Part shown: piece after piece, positions 7,034-16,044 of the stretch
Position numbering within the stretch: position 1 is the stretch's first letter
Layout: every line of letters begins with the position of its first letter
Assembly: GCA_017303455.1 (NCBI GenBank)
Contig: JAFLBM010000012.1
Coordinates: forward strand, 1 to 64,000
Direction: 5' to 3'
Length of the DNA: 64,000 bases
From: Chitinophagales bacterium
GTDB lineage: Bacteria > Bacteroidota > Bacteroidia > Chitinophagales > Chitinophagaceae
Position numbers and translations under genes: made by a program
Notes under the pieces: generated by a model
Told to the model about the DNA's origin: nothing
Databases searched by the model: none
Seen by the model: the letters and a program-made list of their open reading frames with translations, nothing else

Positions 7034-9229
7034 TTACAATTTCAGCAACCCCAATTTATTCATCGTACTTACCGGTTTATTATCCCAGAACAATTCAAAA
7101 TCGTCGTGGCCGGCAGCCTCATAACTGTCTTTCAGTTCCTGTAGTGTCCAGGTTTTAGGATTATCAATAGAAAGATTGGGCAGCATATTGATCAGCCAGT
7201 TGCCCCGGGCTTTAGGGAATTGTACTTGTACCGTTTGTTTTTTGGTGGCAAAACTGACACTGATCATTTCCCGGCTATTCCTTTTTTTGGTTTGGGTAAA
7301 ATATTCTGTCTTGCCAATATTGCCGGTCCAGATCACTTTGGCTGTGGGACGAAAAAGAATGGAATCGGTTTCTTTGATCGCTTTTAAAATATAATCAGGC
7401 GGCACCGTTGTTTTCGGAACGGGAAAATCAAACCATTTCTGCAAGGGATCATCGAGCCCGATCTGGTGCATGTAATTGTATAAGGATTTCTTTAAACCGA
7501 AGCTGAAGGTCTCATGATCGGCACCGGTCATATCAATATGCTCAATATCATTATTGGCAAATGAACCTATTGCATCCGTTTTTTTTCTGACCATATACTT
7601 GTCAGGCTCAAGCCCAACAGGACTATGTGCTGTCATCGTAAACAAATGCCAGAAAGCAGATTGCAATACACCTGTTTTAAATAATTGCCGCACCATTTCT
7701 AAGGAGTCAATGGTTTCCTGTTCGGTTTGCGTTGGGAAACCATACATCAGGTACGCATGCACCATGATACCGGCGTCAGTAAAGTTGCGGTTCACTCTTG
7801 CCACCTGTGCGACAGTGATCCCTTTATTGATCATCGCCAGTAAACGATCCGAAGCCACTTCAAGTCCGCCGGATACCGCCACACAACCGGATGCTTTAAG
7901 CAATAAACAAAGATCAGCCGTAAAGTTTTTTTCAAAACGGACATTGGTCCACCAGCTCACCACTAATTTTCGTTTGAGTATCTCCAGTGCCAGGGCCCGC
8001 ATTAAAGCAGGTGGTGCTGCTTCGTCGGTGAAATGAAAACCATTCTCCCCGGTTTGTGCAATGATGGTTTCCATCCGGTCGCAGAGCAGGGAAGCTGCAA
8101 CCGGTTCGTACAGTTTAATATAGTCTAAGGAAATATCACAGAAAGTACATTTGCCCCAGTAGCAGCCATGCGCCATGGTGAGTTTATTCCAGCGGCCATC
8201 ACTCCATAAGCGGTGCATGGGATTCGCTACTTCAATGGCCGATATATATTGATCCAGATAAAAATCACTGTAATCAGGTGTGCCCACTTCACCCTGTTTA
8301 TAATCGGTGCAGGCTATATTATTAATATAAACAAGTTTACCGTTGACTAAGGTGAAGGTGCGTTTCAGTTCTTCCACTGTTTTTCTTCCTTCCACATGGG
8401 CAACGATATTTTCAAGTGGTGCTTCACCATCATCCAATGAAATAAAATCAAAGAACTCAAATACCCGTACATCTGATAAAGAACGTAATTCGGTATTGGC
8501 AAATCCGCCACCCATCGTGGTTTTAACAGCAGGATGATTTTGTTTGATCCATTGGGCACAACGAAATGCTGTATATAAATTCCCGGGAAAGGGAACTGAG
8601 ATTGCGACCAGTTTAGGCTGCACCTGCTGCATCCTGGCTTCCAGTATCCCCATCAGTAATGTATCAATAAAACTGAAAGGTTGTTGTAAAGCCATATAGA
8701 GTTCATCGAAGCTGTTGGCCGAACGTCCGAGTTTTTCTGCATAGCGGCTGAACCCAAAATGTTCATCCACGCATTCCTTGATCAGGTCGGAAAGATCCTC
8801 AAGGTATAAAGTGGCAATATGTTTGGCTTTATCCTGTATGCCCATACTGCCGAAGGCCCAGGTAAGATCATCGAGTTGTGCAAAACGTGAAGCTTCGGGT
8901 AAGAAATCCCGTTTGCAGATTAAATTGGCCAGTGTCGGGTTTTTTCCCTGCAGAAAAAGAATGACTGGATCAATGGTATGGATATACTCCTGTTGCAGGG
9001 AAATGATTCGTTCAGCATTTGCCGATAATTCTTTTGCGGTACTGACCTGGCCAAACATTTTTTTCATTCCCTCTTTGCAAAACAAGGCAACGGTTACTTC
9101 AATCCCGAGATCAGCCTGGTAACAGGAAATGTTTTTGGTAGTCAGGAAACCTTTCAGGTAGGCCGTGGCCGGGTAGGGTGTATTCAGTTGTGTGAACGGG
9201 GGAGTAAGCAAAAAAACGGTTGCGGCCAT
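7034..9229 (-). CDS. B12-binding-type radical SAM protein
   Basis: A 731-residue enzyme of the cobalamin-dependent radical SAM class. The N-terminal half has the fold expected for B12 binding (a TPPFTQLNTPYP start and PKLVAISVPFPGNLYTAF with a GGGF turn near 240). The [4Fe-4S] site is C356-x4-C361-x2-C364 in GCYWGKCTFC, and a TIM-barrel radical SAM core follows (HFTDEAAPP, GGLEVASDRLL, YLMYGFPTQTEQE). Such enzymes methylate or rearrange unactivated carbons in lipids or natural products. No partner gene lies beside it, so the substrate is unknown. The C-terminal ~130 residues form an extra domain. Cytosolic. Confidence 0.88.
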   Translation of the reverse strand: MAATVFLLTPPFTQLNTPYPATAYLKGFLTTKNISCYQADLGIEVTVALFCKEGMKKMFGQVSTAKELSANAERIISLQQEYIHTIDPVILFLQGKNPTLANLICKRDFLPEASRFAQLDDLTWAFGSMGIQDKAKHIATLYLEDLSDLIKECVDEHFGFSRYAEKLGRSANSFDELYMALQQPFSFIDTLLMGILEARMQQVQPKLVAISVPFPGNLYTAFRCAQWIKQNHPAVKTTMGGGFANTELRSLSDVRVFEFFDFISLDDGEAPLENIVAHVEGRKTVEELKRTFTLVNGKLVYINNIACTDYKQGEVGTPDYSDFYLDQYISAIEVANPMHRLWSDGRWNKLTMAHGCYWGKCTFCDISLDYIKLYEPVAASLLCDRMETIIAQTGENGFHFTDEAAPPALMRALALEILKRKLVVSWWTNVRFEKNFTADLCLLLKASGCVAVSGGLEVASDRLLAMINKGITVAQVARVNRNFTDAGIMVHAYLMYGFPTQTEQETIDSLEMVRQLFKTGVLQSAFWHLFTMTAHSPVGLEPDKYMVRKKTDAIGSFANNDIEHIDMTGADHETFSFGLKKSLYNYMHQIGLDDPLQKWFDFPVPKTTVPPDYILKAIKETDSILFRPTAKVIWTGNIGKTEYFTQTKKRNSREMISVSFATKKQTVQVQFPKARGNWLINMLPNLSIDNPKTWTLQELKDSYEAAGHDDFELFWDNKPVSTMNKLGLLKL

Positions 9230-9390
9230 CGGTTGATTTAAGCCACAAAACTATTCATATTCGGGTAAAGGCGGTAACATAGTCATCAAATTGCCTTTTC
9301 AGGCGATGTTTTATCTGAATGGGTCTCAAAGATGGTTACTGATTTTTCCCTATATCCAGTTGACTTATTATTTTTGGTACCAAAAAATGT

Positions 9391-10917
9391 ATGAAGAGCA
9401 GTATTTTAATATCAATTTTCTTTTATTGTTTTCAGTTACAGGCCCAGGTAGGTATTGGTACGAACACCCCTCATAATACAGCAGTGCTGGAATTGAATAG
9501 TATCTCGAAAGGATTTCTCGCACCCCGTATGAATAGCTCTTCAAGGACAGGTATCGTATCACCTGCTACTGGCTTATTGGTGTTCGACACGGATGTTAAC
9601 AGGTTTTATTTTTATAATGGATCCTCATGGGTGTATTTAGATAGTGGGAGTGCCGTTCCTCAATCGGTAATTACAGATACCCTTCAGGGATATTGGCGGT
9701 TTGGAGGCAATTCGGTAAGAGCAGGTGTTGGAGATTACCTGGGTACTTACAATAACAGGTCTTTGCTGTTTGGCACTAATAACACTCTTCACACAGGTCT
9801 GGATAGTAATGGATATTTTGGAATTGGTACAATTTCACCTTTGTATAAAGTACATATTAAGGGTACTTCAGATGTTACTCAACTGGTTATACAGGCCAAT
9901 GCTTCTCAATCCAATTCAAACCCCTTAATAAGACTTAAGGATAATAATGGTGCTGACCTGATGTGGATACATTCAGATAACCAGGTTAATACATTTATAG
10001 GTAGATATTCAGGCGGTGTTAATAATTTTACTGGAGGTGGATCAGATAATACCGCGGTTGGTTATGAAACACTGTCATCAAATACAATAGGCTTTCTTAA
10101 TACGGCAGTAGGTAAAAGAGCCATGATTGCCAATAGTACAGGAGCTGGAAATAGTGCTTTTGGAGCTGGTGCTCTTCAAAAGTCAAATGGCAGTAACAAT
10201 GTTGCCATGGGGTATCATGCATTATGGGAGAACACTAACGGGCATAACAATACGGCGATTGGAACCCTTGCACTAGTAAATAAAATTAGCGGTGATCAAA
10301 ATACAGCGATTGGATACTTTTCTTCTGGAAATGGCATAGGTAATTATAGTAATGTAACCGCTGTCGGATCATATAGCCTCTTACAATCAACAGGTAGCTA
10401 TAATACTGTTGTCGGTTCTAATACCTTATATAATAATGTGACCGGGGCTAATAATACAGTGATGGGATATGGTGCGGGCTATAATGCCACCGGATCAGGA
10501 AATGTCTTTCTGGGTTATTTATCAGGGTATAATGAAACGGGTAATAATAAATTATATATTTCTAATTCTGTAACTTCATCACCGCTTATCTATGGAGACT
10601 TCAGTACTTCATCATTGACTTTTAATGGAAGCCTATCTTATAAAACCATTACACTGTCCGATGCTGATTATTCAGTTGCCAGTTCAGATGTGTATTTGTT
10701 TCTGCCTGCGATTACCGGAAACAGAATCATTACACTGCCTCCAGCGTCTGTCAATACAGGGCGGGTATTAAAACTTCTTAATAAGAATAATAGTGGTAAC
10801 ACATGGTCTTTTGGAACAGGAGTAAAGGATGCTTCTGGAGCTACTTTGACCACTTTGATAAATCATACCTGGTATCATATTGTAAGTGATGGTACTGAAT
10901 GGATTATTGAAAATTAG
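9391..10917 (+). CDS. Secreted protein with YadA-head-like repeats
   Basis: A 508-residue exported protein (signal peptide ends at LQAQ, residue 19). The mature N-terminus VGIGTNTPHNTAVLELNS is a module common in secreted Bacteroidota proteins. The centre (about 200-385) is a run of imperfect repeats of the type NTAVGxxAL/NNVAMGYHAL, resembling the left-handed beta-roll head of trimeric autotransporter adhesins. The end carries a beta-rich domain (DADYSVASSDVYLFLP...) also seen in phage tail proteins. It is probably a surface fibre or adhesin. No membrane anchor of the YadA kind is seen. Codon use is more AT-rich than the neighbours. Confidence 0.75.
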   Translation: MKSSILISIFFYCFQLQAQVGIGTNTPHNTAVLELNSISKGFLAPRMNSSSRTGIVSPATGLLVFDTDVNRFYFYNGSSWVYLDSGSAVPQSVITDTLQGYWRFGGNSVRAGVGDYLGTYNNRSLLFGTNNTLHTGLDSNGYFGIGTISPLYKVHIKGTSDVTQLVIQANASQSNSNPLIRLKDNNGADLMWIHSDNQVNTFIGRYSGGVNNFTGGGSDNTAVGYETLSSNTIGFLNTAVGKRAMIANSTGAGNSAFGAGALQKSNGSNNVAMGYHALWENTNGHNNTAIGTLALVNKISGDQNTAIGYFSSGNGIGNYSNVTAVGSYSLLQSTGSYNTVVGSNTLYNNVTGANNTVMGYGAGYNATGSGNVFLGYLSGYNETGNNKLYISNSVTSSPLIYGDFSTSSLTFNGSLSYKTITLSDADYSVASSDVYLFLPAITGNRIITLPPASVNTGRVLKLLNKNNSGNTWSFGTGVKDASGATLTTLINHTWYHIVSDGTEWIIEN

Positions 10918-10937
10918 GGCTGGTAATTTTTCTGATG

Positions 10938-12266
10938 TTATTTCACCGTCACCTGTATCACATGGTCAATCGTTCCTTCTCCAGGATATTCGGGGTAAAT
11001 AAAAACACCTTCCGGTACTTTGCTCCATTTTAGTTTTTTACCGGTGCCCATTATCTCTGCTGAAGTAATCGTTTCATTGAATGCCGGTAAGAGAATGAAT
11101 GTCGTAGCCGGAGCCTGCAGCATATGCAGGTAGATAGTTTTACCATTTCTCGTAGCTACTCCCCATTGTTGGGGTGGCATCAGTTTACCTCTTGTATGAT
11201 AAACAGAAGCCCCATATTGTTGGAGCCATTTTCCGGCAGCCGCTAATGTATCCACGAACTGCTGCTGAATTTCACCTGTTGGCATCGGGCCCACATTCAA
11301 TAATAAATTAGTGTTGCGTCCGGCTGCTCCCACTAACAAATGGATGATTTGTTTTACTGATTTATAATGATGGTCGGAAATATTGTAACCCCAGGTGTCA
11401 TTCATTGTTTCGCAGGTTTCCAGCGGCATGGCATTGGAAGGTTGTTGAAAACTCAACCCCGTTTTGTTTTCTCCGGGCAGATCTTTTTCAAACATCTGGA
11501 AATCTTCCCCATTGATCGGGTCCAGGTGATGATTATTGCCGATCATACAGGCAGGTTGTAATTGATGGATGAGGCCATACAACTCATCATACTTCCAGTC
11601 GATACGGGATGTTCTGTCGGCATGTCCTTCTTCATTGGTCTGGTCCCAGTGGCCATCAAGCCAGATACTCATGATCTCACCATAATTCGTCAACAGTTCT
11701 GTCAACTGGTTTTTCATGAACTGCAGGTAGCTCGCATAATCACTCTTTCCTGTCCTTCCGCTGTACTGGCCGGTGCGGCCTGTTTCGTAAGGATAATCGT
11801 TCCGGAACCAGTCAAGCGTAGAGTAATAAAGCCCCAGTTTCATATCATGTTTCTTGCAGGCGGCTGCCAGTTGTTTCAATACATCTTTGCCATAGGGAGT
11901 TTTGGTAATTTTCCAGTCGCTGAATTTGGTATCCCAGTTGGAAAAACCATCATGATGCCGGGTGATGAACACCATGTATTTCATACCGGCATTTTTGGCG
12001 GTAAGCACCCATTTCTCGGCATCAAAATCTGCAGGATTGAATACCCGCAGGTAACGCTGGTAATCTTCTTTCCGGATTTTGCGGTTCTGCATTACCCATT
12101 CACCGTGCCCCAGTACACTGCTGAGTCCCCAATGGATGAATAGGCCGAATTTATTATCCCGGAAAACCTGGCGGCTGTTTATATTTTCCACAGAAGGGGT
12201 ATAATTATCCTGTGCCGGCAAGGAGACTGTGCACAACAATAATATAACGATAAGATTTCTTTTCAT
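10938..12266 (-). CDS. Alpha-L-fucosidase, GH29
   Basis: A 442-residue exported glycoside hydrolase (signal peptide to LPAQ, residue 19). The GH29 barrel is clear: FGLFIHWGLSSV (40-51), TRHHDGFSNWDT (102-113) and IMSIWLDGHWDQ, in which D204 is the predicted nucleophile of the retaining mechanism. The family removes terminal alpha-L-fucose from glycans. The C-terminal ~100 residues form a beta-sandwich. It stands alone, with no SusC/D pair beside it, and ends close to the convergent surface-protein gene. The fucosyl linkage it prefers cannot be told. Confidence 0.92.
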   Translation of the reverse strand: MKRNLIVILLLCTVSLPAQDNYTPSVENINSRQVFRDNKFGLFIHWGLSSVLGHGEWVMQNRKIRKEDYQRYLRVFNPADFDAEKWVLTAKNAGMKYMVFITRHHDGFSNWDTKFSDWKITKTPYGKDVLKQLAAACKKHDMKLGLYYSTLDWFRNDYPYETGRTGQYSGRTGKSDYASYLQFMKNQLTELLTNYGEIMSIWLDGHWDQTNEEGHADRTSRIDWKYDELYGLIHQLQPACMIGNNHHLDPINGEDFQMFEKDLPGENKTGLSFQQPSNAMPLETCETMNDTWGYNISDHHYKSVKQIIHLLVGAAGRNTNLLLNVGPMPTGEIQQQFVDTLAAAGKWLQQYGASVYHTRGKLMPPQQWGVATRNGKTIYLHMLQAPATTFILLPAFNETITSAEIMGTGKKLKWSKVPEGVFIYPEYPGEGTIDHVIQVTVK

Positions 12267-12369
12267 CAGTTATGGGTATACCCGAAAGGTACAAATTTGT
12301 TGCCCTGGTAAGCGGCACTGAATCGGTATAATTTTTTATTTTGTATCACCTTTTACAAAAACTACTGTT

Positions 12370-13014
12370 ATGTTCATTGGTCATTATGCCCTTGGCTTCT
12401 CAGGCAAAAGAATTGACAAGGGCCCATCCCTGGGTACAATGTTCCTGGCTGTTCAATGGCTTGACCTGGTGTGGCCATTCCTGGTATTGGCAGGAGTGGA
12501 GAAAGTGAGTATTGACCCGGGTAATACAGTTCTGACACCCTTGAATTTTGAGTCGTATCCCTGGTCGCATAGTATGCTGATGGCATTAGGTTGGGGGATA
12601 CTGTTTGCCATAATATATTTTGCCCGCACTAAAAACCGTCGTGGTTCATTGTTACTGTTCTTTCTTGTTTTCAGTCACTGGGTGCTGGATTTTGTCACTC
12701 ACCGGCCTGACCTGCAACTAACCCCTTTTGCCGATACAAGAGTAGGATTGGGTTTGTGGAATTATAAATGGGTGGAAGTGGTGATTGAAACCGCGTTGTT
12801 TATAGCCGGTATTTATATCTATAGCCGGTTGGTAAAAGCAAAAAATAAAACCGGGCAATGGGCTTTATGGTCATTGATTGCTTTTTTAGTGGCGGTTCAT
12901 TTCATGAATGTATTTGGCCCGCCACCACCTTCGGTTGAGATGGTGGCCTGGGCCGGTCTTTCACAATGGTTGCTGGTGGCCTGGGGATATTGGATAGATA
13001 ATAAGAGGCTGTGA
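12370..13014 (+). CDS. Multi-pass membrane protein, YdjM/DUF457-like
   Basis: A 214-residue inner-membrane protein with about five to six hydrophobic segments. Conserved-looking polar residues within membrane stretches include H5 in MFIGHYALG, D52 area VQWLDLVW, YPWSHSM and HWVLDFVTH, a pattern seen in the putative membrane-bound metal-dependent hydrolase family (YdjM type). The enzymatic activity of that family is unproven. It is a single gene with convergent neighbours downstream. Confidence 0.68.
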   Translation: MFIGHYALGFSGKRIDKGPSLGTMFLAVQWLDLVWPFLVLAGVEKVSIDPGNTVLTPLNFESYPWSHSMLMALGWGILFAIIYFARTKNRRGSLLLFFLVFSHWVLDFVTHRPDLQLTPFADTRVGLGLWNYKWVEVVIETALFIAGIYIYSRLVKAKNKTGQWALWSLIAFLVAVHFMNVFGPPPPSVEMVAWAGLSQWLLVAWGYWIDNKRL

Positions 13015-13042
13015 TCCGGGCTAAGAAGAATTGCAGCAGGAT

Positions 13043-13471
13043 TTATTTTTCGACATAATTTTTCAGCGAAGCACCGATCAGTTCTGTCCATCCCTCCGTA
13101 AAACTTTCTTTTGCAAAATCAGGATTACCGGCGGGAAAGCTTTCAAGACCGGTATGGGTAAGTTTTAATCTTGTGGTATTGCCTTCCGCAAACAATTCAA
13201 AGCTTACTTCGGAGTAACCGGCATACTTATCGTAACACCAGGAATAAGATAATTTTTGGCCGGGAATTACTTCTGTTACTTTACAGTTGTGTAAATATTG
13301 TTCGCCTTTCTGGCCTTGACCGTAGAAGTGAAATTCAAATCCAACTTCGGCTTTAAATTCAGGCAGGTCAAAATACCATTGTTTCATCTCCTTCTTATCA
13401 GTAAGTGCTTTCCATACTTTTTCAGCAGGAGCGTTAAAGGTTCTTTCAATTGTAAAAGCTGTTGATATCAT
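13043..13471 (-). CDS. SRPBCC/AHSA1-domain protein
   Basis: A 142-residue single-domain protein of the START-like AHSA1 group (FNAPAEKVWKALTDKKEMKQWYF, then GQKLSYSWCYDKY and a C-terminal helix GWTELIGASLKNYV). The fold makes a deep hydrophobic pocket; ligand unknown. It is the last gene of a four-gene operon that starts with an ArsR repressor. A second SRPBCC domain lies in the same operon, so the cluster probably handles one hydrophobic compound or stress, by inference. Confidence 0.85.
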   Translation of the reverse strand: MISTAFTIERTFNAPAEKVWKALTDKKEMKQWYFDLPEFKAEVGFEFHFYGQGQKGEQYLHNCKVTEVIPGQKLSYSWCYDKYAGYSEVSFELFAEGNTTRLKLTHTGLESFPAGNPDFAKESFTEGWTELIGASLKNYVEK

Positions 13472-13482
13472 AGGATTGTGAT

Positions 13483-13857
13483 TTAGTTAGTGGTTAATTT
13501 ATTTTTTCTGTGCCAAAGAAAGTATGAAAGAAAGAGGAAGCCGACAGGCAGAATCATGAATGACAAAGGGGCTGTTAATCCGCCTGTAACAATAGCTGAA
13601 TAAACAGCACCCGCCAGATCAAAGAACAGCCCGGCATAAGCCCACTCTTTGAGCCGGTTTAAACCGGGTATCAAAAGTACAATGGCCCCAATCAGTTTTG
13701 CTACTCCTATAAACGGGATAAAATATTCCGGGTAGCCCAGTCCGGTGATAAATGTTACTGCTTCCGGTGTCATCATAATATCCGGGATGGCAGAGAAGAT
13801 CATAAAAGACGAGAAAAGCCCTGTTGTTATCCAGTAAAGCAGGTTTGTTTTTTTCAT
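13483..13857 (-). CDS. DoxX-like membrane protein
   Basis: A 124-residue inner-membrane protein with four hydrophobic helices and motifs of the DoxX-like family (GLGYPEYFIPFIGVAKLIGAI; LKEWAYAGLFFDLAGA). DoxX-like proteins are often found with SRPBCC, VOC and ArsR genes in Bacteroidota; some relate to quinone or redox functions, but this one's role is unknown. It is third in the ArsR operon, 17 bases after the fusion gene and 11 bases before the AHSA1 gene. Confidence 0.83.
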   Translation of the reverse strand: MKKTNLLYWITTGLFSSFMIFSAIPDIMMTPEAVTFITGLGYPEYFIPFIGVAKLIGAIVLLIPGLNRLKEWAYAGLFFDLAGAVYSAIVTGGLTAPLSFMILPVGFLFLSYFLWHRKNKLTTN

Positions 13858-13874
13858 ATTGCTGTTTTGAGTGA

Positions 13875-14819
13875 TTATTTTTCATTCATACAATTGAACA
13901 TCCAGTTCACACCGAATTTATCGGTGCAACTGCCGAAGTAAGCACCCCAGAACATATCCTGCAGGTCCATACTCACCACACCTCCGGCAGAAAGAGCATC
14001 AAATAAACGTTTTGTTTCTGCCCGGCTATCGGGCTCCAGGTTGATGTGGCAATTGTTCCCAAAATTGACGGTGAAGCCCATAGATGCAGGAGCATCTGTG
14101 CCCATGAGTAAATGCCCGCCGATAAGGGGGAGCTCCACATGTAATACCAGTTTTTTATCCTCTTCGGATAAAGGTGGCACCTCTTCCGTTGCAGGAAGAT
14201 CACCAAACCGGCGTACACCACCGGTAGTGAATTCGGTTTTAAAAACGGATCTGTAAAAATTAAAAGCTTCTTCAGCGTTACCCGGGAAATTCAGGTAGGT
14301 ACTTACCCTCGGCATTGTATTTTGTTTTAGTTGTTGACGTAAATTGATTTGTGAACTGAGATAAGCGTCCAGTTTGCTCAATGTTTGCTTACCACCTTCA
14401 GCGGCACCATATTCCTTCACCACCCTGTTTCTTTCTTCAGCAGTGGCGAATATGGCCTTCATAGTTATATTGGTCTTACCGTTTTGTTCTTCAAAAGTGA
14501 CCGTTGTGTGAAAGAGGGTAGGATTGTTGTCATCATCTGAAGTGTGGGTATAGGTCAGGCGCTCAGGTTTGATAACTTCGGTAAAGACGATCTTATTCGG
14601 AAAATCCATGCCGTTGGGTCCATGCATCATGAAACGCCATACACCCCCGGGCTTTACTTCCATTTCATGAATTGTATTGGTAAAGCCATCGGGTCCCCAC
14701 CACTGTTTAACATGTTCCGGTTGGGTCCATACTTCCCACACTAATTCCCTGGGGGCATTAACAAGCCGGGTAGTGATCAATTCCCTCCCGGTGGAGTTAT
14801 TTTCTTTTGCTGATGACAT
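13875..14819 (-). CDS. SRPBCC-VOC fusion protein (AHSA1 plus PhnB-like)
   Basis: A 314-residue protein made of two domains that are normally separate genes. Residues 13-155 are an AHSA1-type SRPBCC domain (TRLVNAPRELVWEVWTQPEHVK, QWWGPDGF). Residues 169-314 are a VOC domain of the PhnB kind (MPRVSTYLNFPGNAEEAFNF, MFWGAYFG, FGVNWMFN). The linker ends at M169 (14315) and its DNA looks like an intergenic stretch: an out-of-frame TAA then an A-rich run before that ATG. This suggests a recent fusion or a missed frameshift. The start overlaps the ArsR gene by 23 bases. Confidence 0.85.
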   Translation of the reverse strand: MSSAKENNSTGRELITTRLVNAPRELVWEVWTQPEHVKQWWGPDGFTNTIHEMEVKPGGVWRFMMHGPNGMDFPNKIVFTEVIKPERLTYTHTSDDDNNPTLFHTTVTFEEQNGKTNITMKAIFATAEERNRVVKEYGAAEGGKQTLSKLDAYLSSQINLRQQLKQNTMPRVSTYLNFPGNAEEAFNFYRSVFKTEFTTGGVRRFGDLPATEEVPPLSEEDKKLVLHVELPLIGGHLLMGTDAPASMGFTVNFGNNCHINLEPDSRAETKRLFDALSAGGVVSMDLQDMFWGAYFGSCTDKFGVNWMFNCMNEK

Positions 14820-15159
14820 TCTTTTTATTTTTTAAGGGTGATGATTTTTTTGTTTGCAGTTCCAGCAGGTAATTCTCTAAAGCATCCAGTTTTTGTTCCC
14901 AGAACATACGGTATTGTTCGATCCAGGCAGACACTTCGTTCAGTTGATTGAGCCGGGCTTCGCAATAGCGTTCCCGTCCCTGCTGTTTGATAATGACCAG
15001 ACCACATTCGGTCAGTATTTTCATATGCTTGGATACTGCAGGGCGGCTGATATCAAATTTTTGCGCTACTGAATTCAGGTTCATGGGGTGTTGGGCGATC
15101 AGGCCAATGATCTGTCGGCGGGTAGGGTCGGCGATGGCCTGGAATACATCTCTTCTCAT
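14797..15159 (-). CDS. ArsR-family transcriptional repressor
   Basis: A 120-residue winged-helix protein. The HTH is classic for the metal-independent ArsR group that regulates SRPBCC/DoxX operons (FQAIADPTRRQIIGLIAQ, LNSVAQKFDISRPAVSKHMK). No cysteine cluster for metal binding is seen; the cysteines present (in TECGLV and RYCEARL) do not form the ArsR CxC motif. It is the first gene of the operon and presumably represses it by binding the palindrome at 15176-15191, over the promoter. Confidence 0.9.
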   Translation of the reverse strand: MRRDVFQAIADPTRRQIIGLIAQHPMNLNSVAQKFDISRPAVSKHMKILTECGLVIIKQQGRERYCEARLNQLNEVSAWIEQYRMFWEQKLDALENYLLELQTKKSSPLKNKKNVISKRK

Positions 15160-15175
15160 GGTTTTGATATTTTAA

Positions 15176-15220
15176 GTAACCGTTCGGTTACAAATATAGG
15201 AAACCTTTTGGTTACGCAAA
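15176..15220 (-). promoter_or_regulatory. Promoter and palindromic operator of the ArsR operon
   Basis: Read on the minus strand, a TTTG box (15220-15217) lies 18 bp before TATATTTG (15198-15191), which matches the Bacteroidota TAnnTTTG element. The palindrome GTAACCG-TT-CGGTTAC (15176-15191) overlaps its end and the likely transcription start; a further GGTTAC half-site (15210-15215) lies 24 bp away in the same direction. This layout suits repression by the ArsR product. Confidence 0.7.
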
Positions 15221-15362
15221 ATAATTTCTTAAAAGTGATTGTTGTTCCCGGGCTGATGGGTTTTGAGAAAACTCATTTTAGTTATTGACCAGACTCATCA
15301 GTGTAAGACGGATATGAATTTAGCTTTACTGCTTTCACTATTGTTCACTTTCATTTTTCTAT

Positions 15363-16025
15363 ATGAACAGATATTTCGTTCTTTCTATGGTGATGCTGGT
15401 AACAGGGTTGACAGCCTGTCATCATAAAATGAATCAGCCTGTTATAACGGAAAATAATACACTCGAAAAATTACTCCAGGGCAATAACCGCTTTGCGGCT
15501 GCACACCCCCTGCATCCCGACGAAAGCAGGCAACGAAAGGGGGAGATAGCTAAAGGGCAGCATCCTTTTGCTGTCGTTATCAGCTGTTCAGATTCCAGGG
15601 TGCCGCCGGAACTGATCTTTGACCAGGGGCTGGGTGATTTGTTTGTGATCCGCACCGCCGGCAACCTGGTTGGGGGACTTGAGATTGGCAGTGTTGAATA
15701 TGCAGTGGAGCATTTACAGGTGCCCCTGATAGTTATTCTGGGGCATGAGCAATGTGGCGCTATCAAAGCATTTGTAGATGGAAGTGAAACGCCAGGCCAT
15801 ATTAAAGATATTGTAGACCTAATTAAGGCGGAAGCGGAGATATGTGCCATAGCAAAAGACGATAAGGACCGGCTGGCTCATTGTATTGAAGCCAACCTTA
15901 GGCATGTGACGCTTCAGTTGCAGGAGCAATCATCTATAATTAAAGAGAAGATGCTAAAAGGGGAGTTGAATATCGTTACAGCCAGTTACGATCTTGATAA
16001 AGGACTTGTTACCCTGTTAAAGTAA
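15363..16025 (+). CDS. Beta-class carbonic anhydrase, predicted lipoprotein
   Basis: A 220-residue beta-carbonic anhydrase that interconverts CO2 and bicarbonate. The zinc ligands and catalytic dyad are in place: C75, D77 and R79 in CSDSRVPPE, H128 and C131 in GHEQCGA. Unlike the usual cytosolic enzyme it has a hydrophobic N-terminus with a lipobox LTAC (C19), so it should be exported and lipid-anchored, probably facing the periplasm. Length is normal after removal of the signal. It is a single gene, convergent with the transglycosylase. Confidence 0.9.
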   Translation: MNRYFVLSMVMLVTGLTACHHKMNQPVITENNTLEKLLQGNNRFAAAHPLHPDESRQRKGEIAKGQHPFAVVISCSDSRVPPELIFDQGLGDLFVIRTAGNLVGGLEIGSVEYAVEHLQVPLIVILGHEQCGAIKAFVDGSETPGHIKDIVDLIKAEAEICAIAKDDKDRLAHCIEANLRHVTLQLQEQSSIIKEKMLKGELNIVTASYDLDKGLVTLLK

Positions 16026-16044
16026 CTGGTTCCCGGTTATTGCA

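Noticed and set aside
11562..12143. 193-codon plus-strand frame inside the fucosidase
   Set aside because: It is a shadow of the GH29 gene.
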